64,000 bases of DNA. It comes from Myxococcales bacterium. GTDB taxonomy: Bacteria; Myxococcota_A; Polyangia; Polyangiales; Polyangiaceae. The stretch spans positions 117,150 to 181,149 of the forward strand of contig JANYHK010000016.1 in the NCBI GenBank assembly GCA_025359105.1, read 5' to 3'. The position numbers were made by a program, and so were the translations under genes. The notes under the pieces were generated by a model, which saw only the letters and a program-made list of their open reading frames with translations, was not told where the DNA came from and searched no databases. This document shows, one piece after another, positions 17,484 through 26,932 of this stretch; position 1 is the first letter of the stretch, and each line of letters starts with the position of its first letter.

Positions 17484-19193
17484 GTGGAACGCTCCCTCGT
17501 CCTCTTCCGACTCGCGCCCCGCTTGGTTCTCCTTGTCGCCCTGGCCTTCGCGGCCTACGCGGCGCTCGCGCTCGCCGTCCCGCGAGCTGCGCACGCGCAG
17601 AACAAGCAGGTCGAAGCGCAGGCCCGCCAGCTCCAGAAGAAGGCGATGGATGAGGACTACCTCACGACCGAGTTCGGCAAGGCGTCCGACAAGCTGACCA
17701 AGGCGATGCAGCTGTGCGGCACCGACAAGTGCGCGCCTCCGCTCCGCGCCCAGCTGAAGCGCGATCTCGGCGTCGTCCAGATCGGCGGCAACATCAACAA
17801 GGACGAGGCGATCAAGAACTTCGCCGAGGCCATGGCGATCGATCCGACCGTGCAGCTCGATCCCGACCTGAAGACGAAGGACGTCGAGGACGCGTGGGAG
17901 AAGGCGAAGAAGAGCGGTCCCCCGGCCGGGACCCCCGGTCCGGCGCCCGCCGGCGACTTCACGCACACGCCGGCCGCGATGCAGCTCGTTCGCACCCCCG
18001 TGCCCATCTTCGCCGAGTACGGCGGGTCGGAGGCGATCGTGAAGGTCGTCGCCCGCTACAAGGGCTTCGGGATGACGGAGTGGAAGAGCGCCGAGCTCAA
18101 GAAGATGGGCAAGGGCTGGGGCGGCCAGATCCCGTGCCTCGACGTCATCCAGGGGGACCTGCAGTACTACCTGCAGGGCTTCAACGAGCAGAACGATCCG
18201 GTGGCGACGGCCGGCGACCGGAACCACCCGTACAAGGTCCCCGTCAAGCGCGACAAGATCGAAGGCGATCCGCCGCACCTCCCCGACCAGCCTGCCCCCG
18301 CGCAGTGCGCCGACACCGGCGACTGCCCGCCGGACTTCCCGGGGTGCCACAGCGGCAAGCCCCCGGCGACGACCGACGAGCCCAAGGGCAAGGGCGAGGA
18401 CGAGGACTGCGAAGAAGACGCCCAGTGCGCCAGCACCAAGTGCAAGAACAACAAGTGCACGAAGCCGGAGGACAAGTCCTCCGGCGGCTACAAGAAGCTG
18501 TGGGTCGGCGTCTCGGTGGGCGTCGAGTTCACGCTCGTCGGCTCGGCGGACGACGTCTGCAAGCTCTCACAGGACGCCGCGGCCGCCCCGCTCAACGGCG
18601 CCGGCTACTACTGCGTCGACTCGGGCGGCGCCGACTACCCCGATCGCAACGATCGCTCCGGCCAGCAGAACCTCGCCATCGTGAAGGACGGCAAGACGGA
18701 CAAGGTCTCCGGCGGCGGAACCATCGGCAATGTTCGCCTGCTCCTCTCGCTCGAATACGCGTTCACCGCGAACCTCCTCGCCGGCGTCCGCGGGGGCATC
18801 ATCCTCCTGAGGTACCCGGGGACCGCCGCCGCGAACGACGGCAAGGCGTCGCAGCTCGGCCCCGTGCACATCGAGGTGCGCGGCACCTACGTCATCGGTA
18901 AGGACGCGCTCGCGAAGGCCGGCGTCGCGCCGTACATCATGGTCGCGGCGGGCTACGGCGAGTTCAGCGGCAAGGTTGCCGTATCGGTGCGCGAGACGGG
19001 CGTGACCGGCACCAAGCAGGTCGACGCGTGGTCGCTCGGCGGCCCCATCTTCGCGGCGGTCGGCGGCGGCATCCGCTACGCATTCTCCCCGCGCGCCGCG
19101 CTCCTCGCAGGGCCGCGCGTCAATCTCGCCTTCGGCAACGCCGGCGTCACCCCGTCGTTCGGCCTCGAAGCGGGGATGCAGTTCGGGTTCTAA
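17484..19193 (+). CDS. Exported protein with helical N-terminus and beta-barrel-like C-terminus
   Basis: A 569-residue protein of a lineage type I recognise only by layout. A signal peptide ends near AAHAQN. Residues 35-150 are helical and may include TPR-like helices (INKDEAIKNFAEAMAIDP). A middle part follows, then a Cys-rich acidic linker (DEDCEEDAQCASTKCKNN). About 200 residues of alternating strands end in a terminal Phe (GMQFGF), typical of an outer-membrane barrel. The start is GTG 17484. It lies 70 bp after the OmpA gene and may belong to the same envelope cluster. Confidence 0.7.
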   Translation: MERSLVLFRLAPRLVLLVALAFAAYAALALAVPRAAHAQNKQVEAQARQLQKKAMDEDYLTTEFGKASDKLTKAMQLCGTDKCAPPLRAQLKRDLGVVQIGGNINKDEAIKNFAEAMAIDPTVQLDPDLKTKDVEDAWEKAKKSGPPAGTPGPAPAGDFTHTPAAMQLVRTPVPIFAEYGGSEAIVKVVARYKGFGMTEWKSAELKKMGKGWGGQIPCLDVIQGDLQYYLQGFNEQNDPVATAGDRNHPYKVPVKRDKIEGDPPHLPDQPAPAQCADTGDCPPDFPGCHSGKPPATTDEPKGKGEDEDCEEDAQCASTKCKNNKCTKPEDKSSGGYKKLWVGVSVGVEFTLVGSADDVCKLSQDAAAAPLNGAGYYCVDSGGADYPDRNDRSGQQNLAIVKDGKTDKVSGGGTIGNVRLLLSLEYAFTANLLAGVRGGIILLRYPGTAAANDGKASQLGPVHIEVRGTYVIGKDALAKAGVAPYIMVAAGYGEFSGKVAVSVRETGVTGTKQVDAWSLGGPIFAAVGGGIRYAFSPRAALLAGPRVNLAFGNAGVTPSFGLEAGMQFGF

Positions 19194-19205
19194 CGTCGTG
19201 GCGGA

Positions 19206-20366
19206 TCACGCGAGCGCCGCCATGGCGGCGCGGAGGCGCGCGATGCCCTCGAGGACGCGCGCCTCGGGGACGCCCGTGTAACAGAGGCGCGCGTGGGTGG
19301 CGTAGGCCTCGCCGAACGCCGCGCCGGGGGCGAGCATGACGCCCTCGTCGATGGCCCGCGTGAGGAGGACCGTCAGCGGGCGGCCGGCGAGCAGCTCGGT
19401 GAAGTCGAGGAACAGGTACGTGCCCCCCTCCGCGAGCGGAAATCGCACGGGCGCGCCTTCGAGCGCGCGGGCGGCGGCGTCGCGGGCCGCGCGGTACGTG
19501 GCCTTGGCGCGAACGGCCCATTCGGTGTCGGCCAGCGCCGCGCGTGCGGCGTGCTGCATCGCGACCGGCACGTTGAAGATGGTGTGCACCCCCATTCGCA
19601 TCGCCGCCACGACGAGCGCCTTCGGCGCGACGACGAACCCGACGCGCGCGCCGGCGAGCGCCCGGCTCTTCGAGAACGAGTGCAGCGTCACGGTGCGCTC
19701 CGCGGCGCCCGGCAAGGACGCCACCCGGACGTGCGGCGCGTCGAACGCGACGTCGGCGTAGACCTCGTCGGCGAAGATCCACAGATCGTGCGCCGCCGCG
19801 AAGCGGACCACCTGGGCGAGGTGCGCCGCGGAGAGCACCTTGCCGTCGGGGTTGTTCGGCGTGATGAGGTAGACGGCGCGCGTCTTCGGCGTTCGCGCGG
19901 TTTCGAGGAGCGCGCCGGCGTCGAGGGCGGGATCGTCGTAGAGGCGCGAGGTGAAGGGGACCTCGACCGACCGCGCGCCGGCCTGGTGGAAGATCCCGGG
20001 CGCCAGCGGCCAGTACGGCGCGCACACGAGGACGTCGTCGCCCGGGTCGAGCACGCAGCGCGCGGCGCAGTACAGGGCGTGCGTGCCGCCTGCGCCGACG
20101 AGGACGTCGAGATCGCCCGTCACGCCGAAGCGCATGCGGATAGCCTCGCGCAGCTCCGGCGTGCCGGAGGTCGCGCCGTATCGGTAGAGGCTCGGATGAT
20201 CATCGACGCGGGCGAGGCGCGCGGTCTCCGGCGGGTCGAGGTACGTGTCGCCTATGTGGAGCGGGACGAGGTCGCGGGCTCCCGCGCCGCGCGCCGCGAT
20301 GTGGCGCTCGAGCTCGGCGAACACTCCTGGGCGCATCGCGCGCGCCGTCTCCGAGAGTCTTGTCAT
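19206..20366 (-). CDS. PLP-dependent class I/II aminotransferase
   Basis: A 386-residue fold-type I aminotransferase. The PLP-binding residues are Lys233 in HSFSKSRALAGARVG, Asp200 and Tyr203 in FADEVYAD, and the Asn-Pro in ITPNNPDGK. YRYGATSGTPELREAI is the usual substrate-side region. Its nearest types are AspC/AlaT-like; the substrate is not deducible. The start is ATG 20366 (MTRLSETARAM); the upstream in-frame stretch is shadow sequence. It is convergent with the barrel gene, with only 12 bp between the two stops. Confidence 0.9.
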   Translation of the reverse strand: MTRLSETARAMRPGVFAELERHIAARGAGARDLVPLHIGDTYLDPPETARLARVDDHPSLYRYGATSGTPELREAIRMRFGVTGDLDVLVGAGGTHALYCAARCVLDPGDDVLVCAPYWPLAPGIFHQAGARSVEVPFTSRLYDDPALDAGALLETARTPKTRAVYLITPNNPDGKVLSAAHLAQVVRFAAAHDLWIFADEVYADVAFDAPHVRVASLPGAAERTVTLHSFSKSRALAGARVGFVVAPKALVVAAMRMGVHTIFNVPVAMQHAARAALADTEWAVRAKATYRAARDAAARALEGAPVRFPLAEGGTYLFLDFTELLAGRPLTVLLTRAIDEGVMLAPGAAFGEAYATHARLCYTGVPEARVLEGIARLRAAMAALA

Positions 20367-20434
20367 GGGTGCTCCGCTTGGCCCCGCACCGGCCGGGGGT
20401 CGGCAGTCTGCCATGGGTTGCCGCCGGTTGCCGC

Positions 20435-20929
20435 CTACAGCAGGAACGCGACGCCGATGGAGGCGGTGGGGTACCCGAGGCGCATCGTGAGGGCGATGTG
20501 CTCGGTGAAGTGATAGCGCCCGCCGACCGCCAGGACCGGGTGGAGGACGTTGCGGCCGCCGATTTCCAGGCCGAGGCCCGGTTCGCCGAACACCGACCAG
20601 TGCGTCGACAGGAAGAAGTTCCACTGCATGACGACGGGAACATCGACCGCGCCGCCGGAGAGGAAGGCGTCGATCCCCAGGCCGAGCCCGACGTTGTTGT
20701 TGAGCGACGGCACGAAGCCGTTCTCGACGAGGATGAACGTCCCGCGCACGCCGAGTCCCGGCGTGCCATTCTTGAGGCCGTAGCCCCCGTAGCCGACGAG
20801 CACGTGCGGCTCGACGTCGATGCCGTACCGCGGGTGGTCACCGGGGTTCTTGATGATCGACTCCTCGGCGCGGGCCGGGGCTGCCCAGAGCGCGCTCGCG
20901 AGCGCGCACGGGAGGAAAAGACGCCTCAT
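20435..20929 (-). CDS. Small secreted barrel-like hypothetical protein
   Basis: A 164-residue protein with a signal peptide (SALWAAPARA, then EES) and a body of short glycine-rich amphipathic strands (VLVGYGGYGLKNG, GVRGTFILVENG, GGRYHFTEHIALTMRLGYP). It resembles an 8-strand outer-membrane barrel and ends in a hydrophobic residue. The family is not recognised. It lies upstream of the aminotransferase on the same strand and is divergent from the M2 peptidase gene, with 53 bp between the starts. Confidence 0.65.
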   Translation of the reverse strand: MRRLFLPCALASALWAAPARAEESIIKNPGDHPRYGIDVEPHVLVGYGGYGLKNGTPGLGVRGTFILVENGFVPSLNNNVGLGLGIDAFLSGGAVDVPVVMQWNFFLSTHWSVFGEPGLGLEIGGRNVLHPVLAVGGRYHFTEHIALTMRLGYPTASIGVAFLL

Positions 20930-20982
20930 GGCGCCATTGTAGGCGTAAACACGTGGGACCTCTGCATCCACAGGAGATCCCG

Positions 20983-22884
20983 ATGAAGCTCGAAGCGGCA
21001 GCGCTCGGCCTGGTCCTCGTTCTTCCGATCGCGTGCGGCGGCGCGCCGACCCCGGCGACGTCCGTGCAGGTCGTCTCGCCCGGGGCCGCGGCGTGCCCTG
21101 CGTGCCCAGAAGCGGGAGGGAGCGGCGGTGACGCGGCGAAGCGGCCGCCCACCGTGGACGAGGCGCGGACGTTCTTCGACCAGGTCGACAAGGATCTGCG
21201 CCGCCTCTGGACCGCGCGCGACCGGGCCGCCTGGGTGAACCAGAACTTCATCACCGACGACACCGAGATGCTCTCTGCGGCGGCCGAGGAGGCCACGAGC
21301 GCCTACGTCGGCCAGGCGGTCGTCGCCGCCCGTCGCTTCAAGGATCTGAACCTCCCCGTCGACCTCGCGCGCCAGATGGTGCTTCTGCGCACCTCGCAGA
21401 CCGTGCCCGCGCCGAGCGACGCGAGCGAGCGGCGCGAGCTCGCCGAGATCCAGTCCTGGATGACGAGCACCTACGGCAAGGGCAAGTACTGCCCTAAGCG
21501 GCTCAACGGCAACTGCCTCACCCTCGACGAGCTCGACAAGACCCTCGCCAAGAGCCGCAACTACGACGAGCTCCTCGAAGCGTGGACCGGCTGGCACTCG
21601 ATCGCGCCGCCCATGAAGGACAAGTTCGCGCGGTACGTCGAGCTCGGGAACAAGGGGGCGAGGGAGGTCGGCTTCGCCGACATGGGCGATCTCTGGCGCT
21701 CCGGCTACGACATGCCCGCCGCCGACTTCGAGGCCGACATCGAGCGCCTCTGGCAGGAGACCAAGCCCTTCTACGACGAGCTGCACTGCTACGTCCGCGC
21801 GAAGCTGCGCGAGAAGTACGGCAAGGACAAGGTCGGCGAGCGCGCGCCCATTCCCGCGCACCTCCTCGGCAACATGTGGGCGCAGGAGTGGAACAACGTC
21901 TACGACGTCGTCGAGCCGTACAAGGGGCAGCCGAGCCTCGACGTGGGCAAGAACCTCGTCGCCAAGAAATACGACGCGCAGAAGATGGTGCGCCTCGGCG
22001 AGTCGTTCTTCGTATCGCTTGGTATGGACAAGCTCCCGAGTACTTTCTGGGACCGCTCGCTCTTCACGCGGCCGAAGGATCGCGACGTCGTGTGCCACGC
22101 CAGCGCGTGGGACCCTCAGTACGCCAACGATCTGCGCATCAAGATGTGCATCAAGCCGACCGAGGAGGATCTCATCACGATCCACCACGAGCTCGGGCAC
22201 GACTACTACTACCACCAGTACTACACGCGGCCGATGCTCTTCCAGGGCGGCGCGAACGACGGCTTCCACGAGGGCATCGGCGACACGCTCGCGCTCAGCG
22301 TGACGCCGCAGTACCTGAAGAACCTGGGCCTTTTGGACCAGCTGCCGACGAACGACAAGGCGCTCCTGAACCAGCAGATGAAGATGGCCATGGAGAAGGT
22401 GAGCTTTCTCCCCTTCGGCCTGCTCATCGACAAGTGGCGCTGGGACGTCCTCTCCGGAAAGGTGCCGAAGGGCCGCTACAACGAGGCGTGGTGGGCGCTT
22501 CGCACGAAGTACCAGGGGGTCGCGGCGCCGGCGCCACGCAGCGAGGCCGACTTCGACGCGGGGGCGAAGTACCACATCCCCGCGAGCACGCCGTACGTCC
22601 GCTACTTCCTCGCGCGCATCTACCAGTTCCAGTTCCACCGCGCGCTCTGCAAGGCGGCGGGGCATACCGGGCCGCTCGACAAGTGCTCCATCTACGGCAA
22701 CAAGGAGGCGGGCAAGCGCCTCATGGCGATGCTCTCGCTCGGCGCGAGCAAGCCTTGGCCGACGGCGCTCGCGACGCTCAGCCCCGGAGAGACGAAGGCC
22801 GACGCCACCGCGCTCCTCGAGTACTTCGCGCCGCTCCGCGGGTGGCTGAAGGATCAGATCAAGGGGGAAAAGTGCGGATGGTAG
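20983..22884 (+). CDS. M2-family (ACE-like) peptidyl-dipeptidase, lipoprotein
   Basis: A 633-residue zinc metallopeptidase related to angiotensin-converting enzyme, which removes C-terminal dipeptides. The zinc site is HELGH (His402, Glu403, His406) plus Glu430 in FHEGIGDTLALS. The 24-residue step from the second His to the third ligand is the same as in ACE. The N-terminus has a lipobox (VLPIACGGAP), so it is anchored in the cell envelope. The start is ATG 20983 with CAGGAGA upstream; the ten extra upstream residues lack signal character. Confidence 0.93.
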   Translation: MKLEAAALGLVLVLPIACGGAPTPATSVQVVSPGAAACPACPEAGGSGGDAAKRPPTVDEARTFFDQVDKDLRRLWTARDRAAWVNQNFITDDTEMLSAAAEEATSAYVGQAVVAARRFKDLNLPVDLARQMVLLRTSQTVPAPSDASERRELAEIQSWMTSTYGKGKYCPKRLNGNCLTLDELDKTLAKSRNYDELLEAWTGWHSIAPPMKDKFARYVELGNKGAREVGFADMGDLWRSGYDMPAADFEADIERLWQETKPFYDELHCYVRAKLREKYGKDKVGERAPIPAHLLGNMWAQEWNNVYDVVEPYKGQPSLDVGKNLVAKKYDAQKMVRLGESFFVSLGMDKLPSTFWDRSLFTRPKDRDVVCHASAWDPQYANDLRIKMCIKPTEEDLITIHHELGHDYYYHQYYTRPMLFQGGANDGFHEGIGDTLALSVTPQYLKNLGLLDQLPTNDKALLNQQMKMAMEKVSFLPFGLLIDKWRWDVLSGKVPKGRYNEAWWALRTKYQGVAAPAPRSEADFDAGAKYHIPASTPYVRYFLARIYQFQFHRALCKAAGHTGPLDKCSIYGNKEAGKRLMAMLSLGASKPWPTALATLSPGETKADATALLEYFAPLRGWLKDQIKGEKCGW

Positions 22885-22901
22885 GCGTCTGAGCGGCAGC
22901 G

Positions 22902-22916
22902 CCGACCGTGGGTCGG
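22902..22916. terminator. Short hairpin between convergent genes
   Basis: CCGACC-GTG-GGTCGG, a 6-bp stem with a 3-nt loop, sits 18 bp after the M2 peptidase stop and before the NDH-2 stop. A short TTTT run follows on the plus side at about 22928. Confidence 0.4.
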
Positions 22917-22948
22917 GGTCCAATCGGGTTTTGGTAGCGGACGGTGGG

Positions 22949-24208
22949 CTATCGCGAATGCGGCTCCCACGTGCGAGCGGTGATGAGCCGCGCGCCGCGG
23001 CGGTACGTCAGGTACGACCAGGCCCAGGTGATGATGACGACGAGGCGGCTGCGGAAGCCGATCAGGTACCAGATGTGCACCGTCAGCCACGCGAGCCAGG
23101 CGATGAAGCCGGACAGGTGAATTCGCCCCGCCTGCGCGACCGCGCGCGACCTGCCTATCGTCGCCATCGAGCCCTTGTCGTGGTAGCGGAACTCGAGTCG
23201 CGGCTGGTTCGCGAGCTCGCGGGCGAGCGTCTCCGCGACGAAGCGTGCCTGTTGCATGGCCACCGGGCTGATGCCAGGCAGCGGCGCGCCGTCCTGCTCG
23301 AAGCGGATCATGTCCCCGATCGCGAACACCTCCGGGTGACCAGGCAGCGCGAGATCGCGCCCGACGAGCACGCGGCCCCCCTTGTCGAGCGGGACGCCCA
23401 GCGTGCGCGTCAAAGGCGTCGCCTCGACGCCCGCCGCCCACACGACCGTCGCCGAGACGAGGCGCTCGCCGCCGAGGTCCACGCCGTGCTCGTCGATGTT
23501 CGTCACGCGGACGCCGAGGCGCAGCTCCACGTCGAGCTCGGCGAGCTGTTCACGTGCGCGTTCGGACAGATCCGTCGGCATCGCGGGGAGGACCCGGTCG
23601 CCCCCCTCGACGAGGACGACGCGCGCGTCGCTGGGGCGGATCGCGCGAAAATCCTCGGAGACCGTCTTGCGCGCGAGCTCCGCCACCGCGCCCGCCATCT
23701 CGACGCCGGTGGGGCCCGCGCCGATGACGACGAAGGTGAGCAGCTCGCGGCGGCGCGCTTCGTCTGCCTCGCGCTCCGCACGCTCGAACGCCATGAGGAC
23801 GCGCCGCCGTATCTCGACCGCGTCGTCGAGCGCCTTGAGGCCAGGGGCGAACTGCTCCCACTCGGGATGACCGAAGTACGCCGTCTTCGCGCCGGTCGCG
23901 AGGAGCAGATGGTCGTACGCGACGGCGTCCCCATCCGTGAAGTGGACCGCGCGCGCGTCGAGATCGATGCGCGCGACCTCGGCAAGCACGACGCGGGAGT
24001 TCTCCTGCCGTGACAGGATCGCGCGCACCGGTTGAGCGATCTCCGCCGGCGAGAGGCCGGCCATGGCCACCTGGTAGAGGAGCGGCTGGAACAGGTGGTG
24101 GTTGGTCCGGTCGACGACGGTGACGCGCACGGGCATCCTGGCCATCGCCTTGGCGGCGGTGAGACCACCGAAGCCGGCGCCGACGATGACGACATGAGGC
24201 CGTTCCAT
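22949..24208 (-). CDS. Type II NADH dehydrogenase (NDH-2-like) flavoprotein
   Basis: A 419-residue FAD/NAD(P) oxidoreductase. The N-terminal FAD motif is VVIVGAGFGGLTAAKAM and the NADH motif is FVVIGAGPTGVEMAGAVAEL. VFAIGDMIRFEQDGAPLPG and ISPVAMQQARFVAETL are typical NDH-2 late motifs. The C-terminus carries a hydrophobic segment (FIAWLAWLTVHIWYLIGF) that would bind the inner membrane. It probably transfers electrons from NADH to quinone without pumping protons. Confidence 0.92.
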   Translation of the reverse strand: MERPHVVIVGAGFGGLTAAKAMARMPVRVTVVDRTNHHLFQPLLYQVAMAGLSPAEIAQPVRAILSRQENSRVVLAEVARIDLDARAVHFTDGDAVAYDHLLLATGAKTAYFGHPEWEQFAPGLKALDDAVEIRRRVLMAFERAEREADEARRRELLTFVVIGAGPTGVEMAGAVAELARKTVSEDFRAIRPSDARVVLVEGGDRVLPAMPTDLSERAREQLAELDVELRLGVRVTNIDEHGVDLGGERLVSATVVWAAGVEATPLTRTLGVPLDKGGRVLVGRDLALPGHPEVFAIGDMIRFEQDGAPLPGISPVAMQQARFVAETLARELANQPRLEFRYHDKGSMATIGRSRAVAQAGRIHLSGFIAWLAWLTVHIWYLIGFRSRLVVIITWAWSYLTYRRGARLITARTWEPHSR

Positions 24209-24310
24209 GGGAACTATCTAGCGGCGGGAGAGCCGGGGGACCAGCGCCGCGTGCTCGGGGAGGCGTTTCGTCTCGGGATGCATCGCGAGCCAAGGTAGCA
24301 TCGGCGTCGC

Positions 24311-25255
24311 GTGCGTTGCTCGCGAGCTCTCGGTGTCGGCCTGGGCCTGCTCGCCTCCCTCGTTCTGGGAGGAGAGGGGAGCGCGCGCGCGCTCGACAAG
24401 CAGGGCAGCGCGCACGGCGGCGCCGTCGAGGGGGTCGACGAAGGGTTCGACATCGAGGGGTCGTTTCTCTACGGCGTGTCGCTCTACAACCCGTCGTACG
24501 CCGCGCGCCCCGCGAACTCCGGGCTGACGCTCTTTCGATACGCATTCCACGCGGACATCGATCTCATCGGCCGCAAGCTCTCGATCCCGGTCGATCTGAA
24601 CATGTTCACCGATCGCACGCGGTCCGGCATGCGCAAGCTCGTGCCCAGCGAGGGGGACCTCATCACCGGCGTCACCAGCACCTGGACGGTGGGGCCCGGC
24701 GCGCTCGAGATCGGCACACGGGTCGAGCACGATCGAACGCTCGACGCGACGACCGAGGAGCTCCGCGCGACGCCCGACTCGCAGACGTATCTGGATGCGC
24801 GCGCGCGCTACCTCTACTCCCTCGCGACGACGTTCCCCAAGCTGGGCGAGGCGCTCGGCAACGGCGACGTATCGGGCTGGCTGACGTTCGGCTGGTTCGC
24901 CGTGAACCCGACGTACGCCGCGCGCCCCGACAACACCGGCAGCGCGCTCTTTCGCTACGCCGGCCACGTCGAGCTCAGCGTCATCGACGATCACGTCTCC
25001 GTCGGCGTCGACGGGACGATGTTCTCCGATCGTCGCAACGCGAACTTCCTCGGCCCGACCGAGCTCGACCTGACGCCTGAGGTCATCTTCCGGGCCGCTC
25101 CCATCGAGCTCCACGTCGCGTACGAGCGGGACATGCCGCTCGACCGCGGAGGCCTCGTGCAGCACTTCGTCTACGTCCTCGGAGGCTACGCGTTCGACCT
25201 CGCCCACGCGCAGACCAAGCCCCTGGAGACCCGCGGGCACATCATCAGCCCGTGA
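24311..25255 (+). CDS. Exported hypothetical protein with internal duplication
   Basis: A 314-residue protein of unknown family with a signal peptide (GLLASLVLGGEGSARA). Two copies of a module of about 53 residues lie at about 50-102 and 189-241. Shared features are NPSYAARPANSG versus NPTYAARPDNTG, LFRYA, and MFTDR versus MFSDR. Both are strand-rich, which suggests a duplicated outer-membrane half-barrel. The start is GTG 24311, divergent from the NDH-2 gene. Function unknown. Confidence 0.65.
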   Translation: MRCSRALGVGLGLLASLVLGGEGSARALDKQGSAHGGAVEGVDEGFDIEGSFLYGVSLYNPSYAARPANSGLTLFRYAFHADIDLIGRKLSIPVDLNMFTDRTRSGMRKLVPSEGDLITGVTSTWTVGPGALEIGTRVEHDRTLDATTEELRATPDSQTYLDARARYLYSLATTFPKLGEALGNGDVSGWLTFGWFAVNPTYAARPDNTGSALFRYAGHVELSVIDDHVSVGVDGTMFSDRRNANFLGPTELDLTPEVIFRAAPIELHVAYERDMPLDRGGLVQHFVYVLGGYAFDLAHAQTKPLETRGHIISP

Positions 25256-25276
25256 AATGCCTGGAAATCGCGGTTC

Positions 25277-25339
25277 TTTCGCGGTCGGTGAAAAAAAAAC
25301 GAAATTTCGCGGCGGCGCCCGGCGACATGCCCCGCGAAA
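25277..25339. repeat. TTTCGCGG repeats and palindromes before a small lipoprotein gene
   Basis: TTTCGCGG occurs at 25277-25284 and 25305-25312 and inverted (CCGCGAAA) at 25332-25339. The last two form an 8-bp stem with a 19-nt loop. CGAAATTTCG at 25300-25309 is a perfect 10-bp palindrome next to a run of nine A at 25291-25299. This AT-rich pocket in a GC-rich genome looks like a regulatory site or 5' leader structure. Confidence 0.5.
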
Positions 25340-25353
25340 GGGGACTTCATCAA

Positions 25354-25500
25354 ATGCGTAATCACCACCGTGTCACCGCCCTCTCCGTTTGCCTCGTCAT
25401 CCTCGCCTCGGTCTTCGCCGTGGCCTGCACCGATCCGTCGGCCCGCCCGGCCAACTCGCCCGACAGCTCGCGCGGCAGCGATCGCCGCGAGTCCAAGTAG
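25354..25500 (+). CDS. Small lipoprotein, 48 aa
   Basis: A short lipoprotein: basic N-terminus (MRNHHRVTAL), hydrophobic core (SVCLVILASVFAVAC) with a lipobox Cys, then a Ser/Asp/Arg-rich tail of about 20 residues with no domain. GGGGAC lies upstream of ATG 25354. A start at ATG 25327 would add nine residues. The role is unknown; such peptides are often stress-induced outer-membrane decorations, which is a guess. Confidence 0.55.
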   Translation: MRNHHRVTALSVCLVILASVFAVACTDPSARPANSPDSSRGSDRRESK

Positions 25501-25563
25501 TCGTAGCCACGGGCTGACGCGTCCTACGCTGGCCAGCCCGAAGTTGGGCTAGCGTACGAGCCC

Positions 25564-26889
25564 ATGACGGTGGGCCCGCGGTGGCGGCTTCTGTGGATCG
25601 GTCTGGGGGCCGTCGCGTTCCTCGCGATGGCGCTCGTGCACGCGGACCGCGTGAACACCGATCCCATCCGCCACGACCAGGACTCGTACTTGGCCTACGC
25701 CGCCCGGCTGAAGGAGTCGGGCTTCACGGCGATCGGCACGCGCCGTCAAATGCCGATCTACCCCACGCTGCAGGCCGTGTTCTACGAGCCGGAGGCGAGC
25801 GCGGACGCACACTTCAAGCGTGCGAAGCGGGTCAACATCGCGCTCTCGTTCGGTCTGTCGATCCTCCTCGCGTGGGTCCTCTCGCGGCTCCTCCCGCGCG
25901 CCGAGGCGCGGAACCTCGCGCTCGTCACGATCTTCTTCGTGATCGCGTTCCGCGCGCCCTACGTGCAGGCCGAGGTCCTCGTCTACGCCCTCGTGTTCCT
26001 GCAGTTCCTCGCCATGTGCCGCATGTGGCGGAGACCCACCCTGGCGTTCGCGCTCGCGGTGGGCGGGCTCTCCGCGCTCGGATGGCTCGTCAAGGGGACG
26101 GCGCTGCTCGGCCTGTACGTCTTTCTGGCGGCCCTCGTCGTCCGCGAGGGGGTCCGCGCGCTTCGCCTCGGCGCGCCGCGCGTCGCGCTCGGCAACCTCG
26201 CGCTCGGGGGCGTCAGCCTCGCCACGTTCTTCGCCGGGGTATACCCGTACGCGAAGACGAGCAAGGAGATCTACGGCGCGTACCTCTACGACATGAGCAC
26301 GCGCTACGTCATGTGGTGCGACTCGTGGGAGCAGTACTGCGATCTGAATCGCCGGTACGGCACCCACGACATGTGGAAGGACAACCCGCCGCCGGAGATC
26401 CCGACGATGCGGAGCTTCCTCGCCACGCACTCGATCGGCGACATCGTGATGCGAACGCTCGGCGGCCTCGGCGAGGTCGTCGGCAATTGCCTCATCTCCC
26501 ACGGCTACGCGCTCTTCTTCGTGCTGCTCCTCGGCTTCGCCACCGCCCTCGTGGTGAAGAACGCGGAGCTGCGCGCCAAGGTGCTTCGCCTGCGCGATCC
26601 CGCGTGGGTGGGGTGGCTCGTCGTGCCCTACCTCGTCATGCACCTGCTCGTCCTGGGGTTCTACGGGCCGCTCGGGGCGGGGGAGCGGTTCAGCTTGGCG
26701 ATGTTCCTGCCGGCGACCTACGCGGCCATGCGTGCCGTGGCGCCGCACGCGACCGCGGCGCACGGCGTGTCCTTCGGCGAGCTGCGCCTCGACTGGGCAG
26801 GGTTCCAGTCCTTCTTCTTCGTGCTCGTGCTGGTGCAGATCGTCGTCTACTTCCCGCCGGCGATGGCCACCTTCTATTCGGGGGGCTGA
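25564..26889 (+). CDS. Polytopic membrane protein, glycosyltransferase (PMT/ArnT)-like layout
   Basis: A 441-residue protein with about 9-10 membrane helices. The N-terminal part, one helix followed by an Asp-rich loop (IRHDQDSYLAYAARL), resembles the first loop of GT-C enzymes, in which an Asp near the first helix is catalytic. A further soluble loop (MWCDSWEQYCDLNRRYG) lies before the later helices. It probably transfers a lipid-linked sugar, but no family is certain. TAGCGT at 25550-25555 lies 8 bp before the ATG and could be a -10. Confidence 0.6.
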   Translation: MTVGPRWRLLWIGLGAVAFLAMALVHADRVNTDPIRHDQDSYLAYAARLKESGFTAIGTRRQMPIYPTLQAVFYEPEASADAHFKRAKRVNIALSFGLSILLAWVLSRLLPRAEARNLALVTIFFVIAFRAPYVQAEVLVYALVFLQFLAMCRMWRRPTLAFALAVGGLSALGWLVKGTALLGLYVFLAALVVREGVRALRLGAPRVALGNLALGGVSLATFFAGVYPYAKTSKEIYGAYLYDMSTRYVMWCDSWEQYCDLNRRYGTHDMWKDNPPPEIPTMRSFLATHSIGDIVMRTLGGLGEVVGNCLISHGYALFFVLLLGFATALVVKNAELRAKVLRLRDPAWVGWLVVPYLVMHLLVLGFYGPLGAGERFSLAMFLPATYAAMRAVAPHATAAHGVSFGELRLDWAGFQSFFFVLVLVQIVVYFPPAMATFYSGG

Positions 26890-26932
26890 CGCTGTCGACG
26901 CCCGGGCGCGCTTCGTGCTTCTCTCGTGGGGC

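Noticed and set aside
20926..22923. Long minus-strand open frames opposite the M2 peptidase and other genes (also 53188-55794, 8895-10799 and 10923-12677)
   Set aside because: High GC gives long antisense frames. They are Arg/Val/Glu/Leu-rich shadows without motifs, while the plus strand has catalytic motifs.
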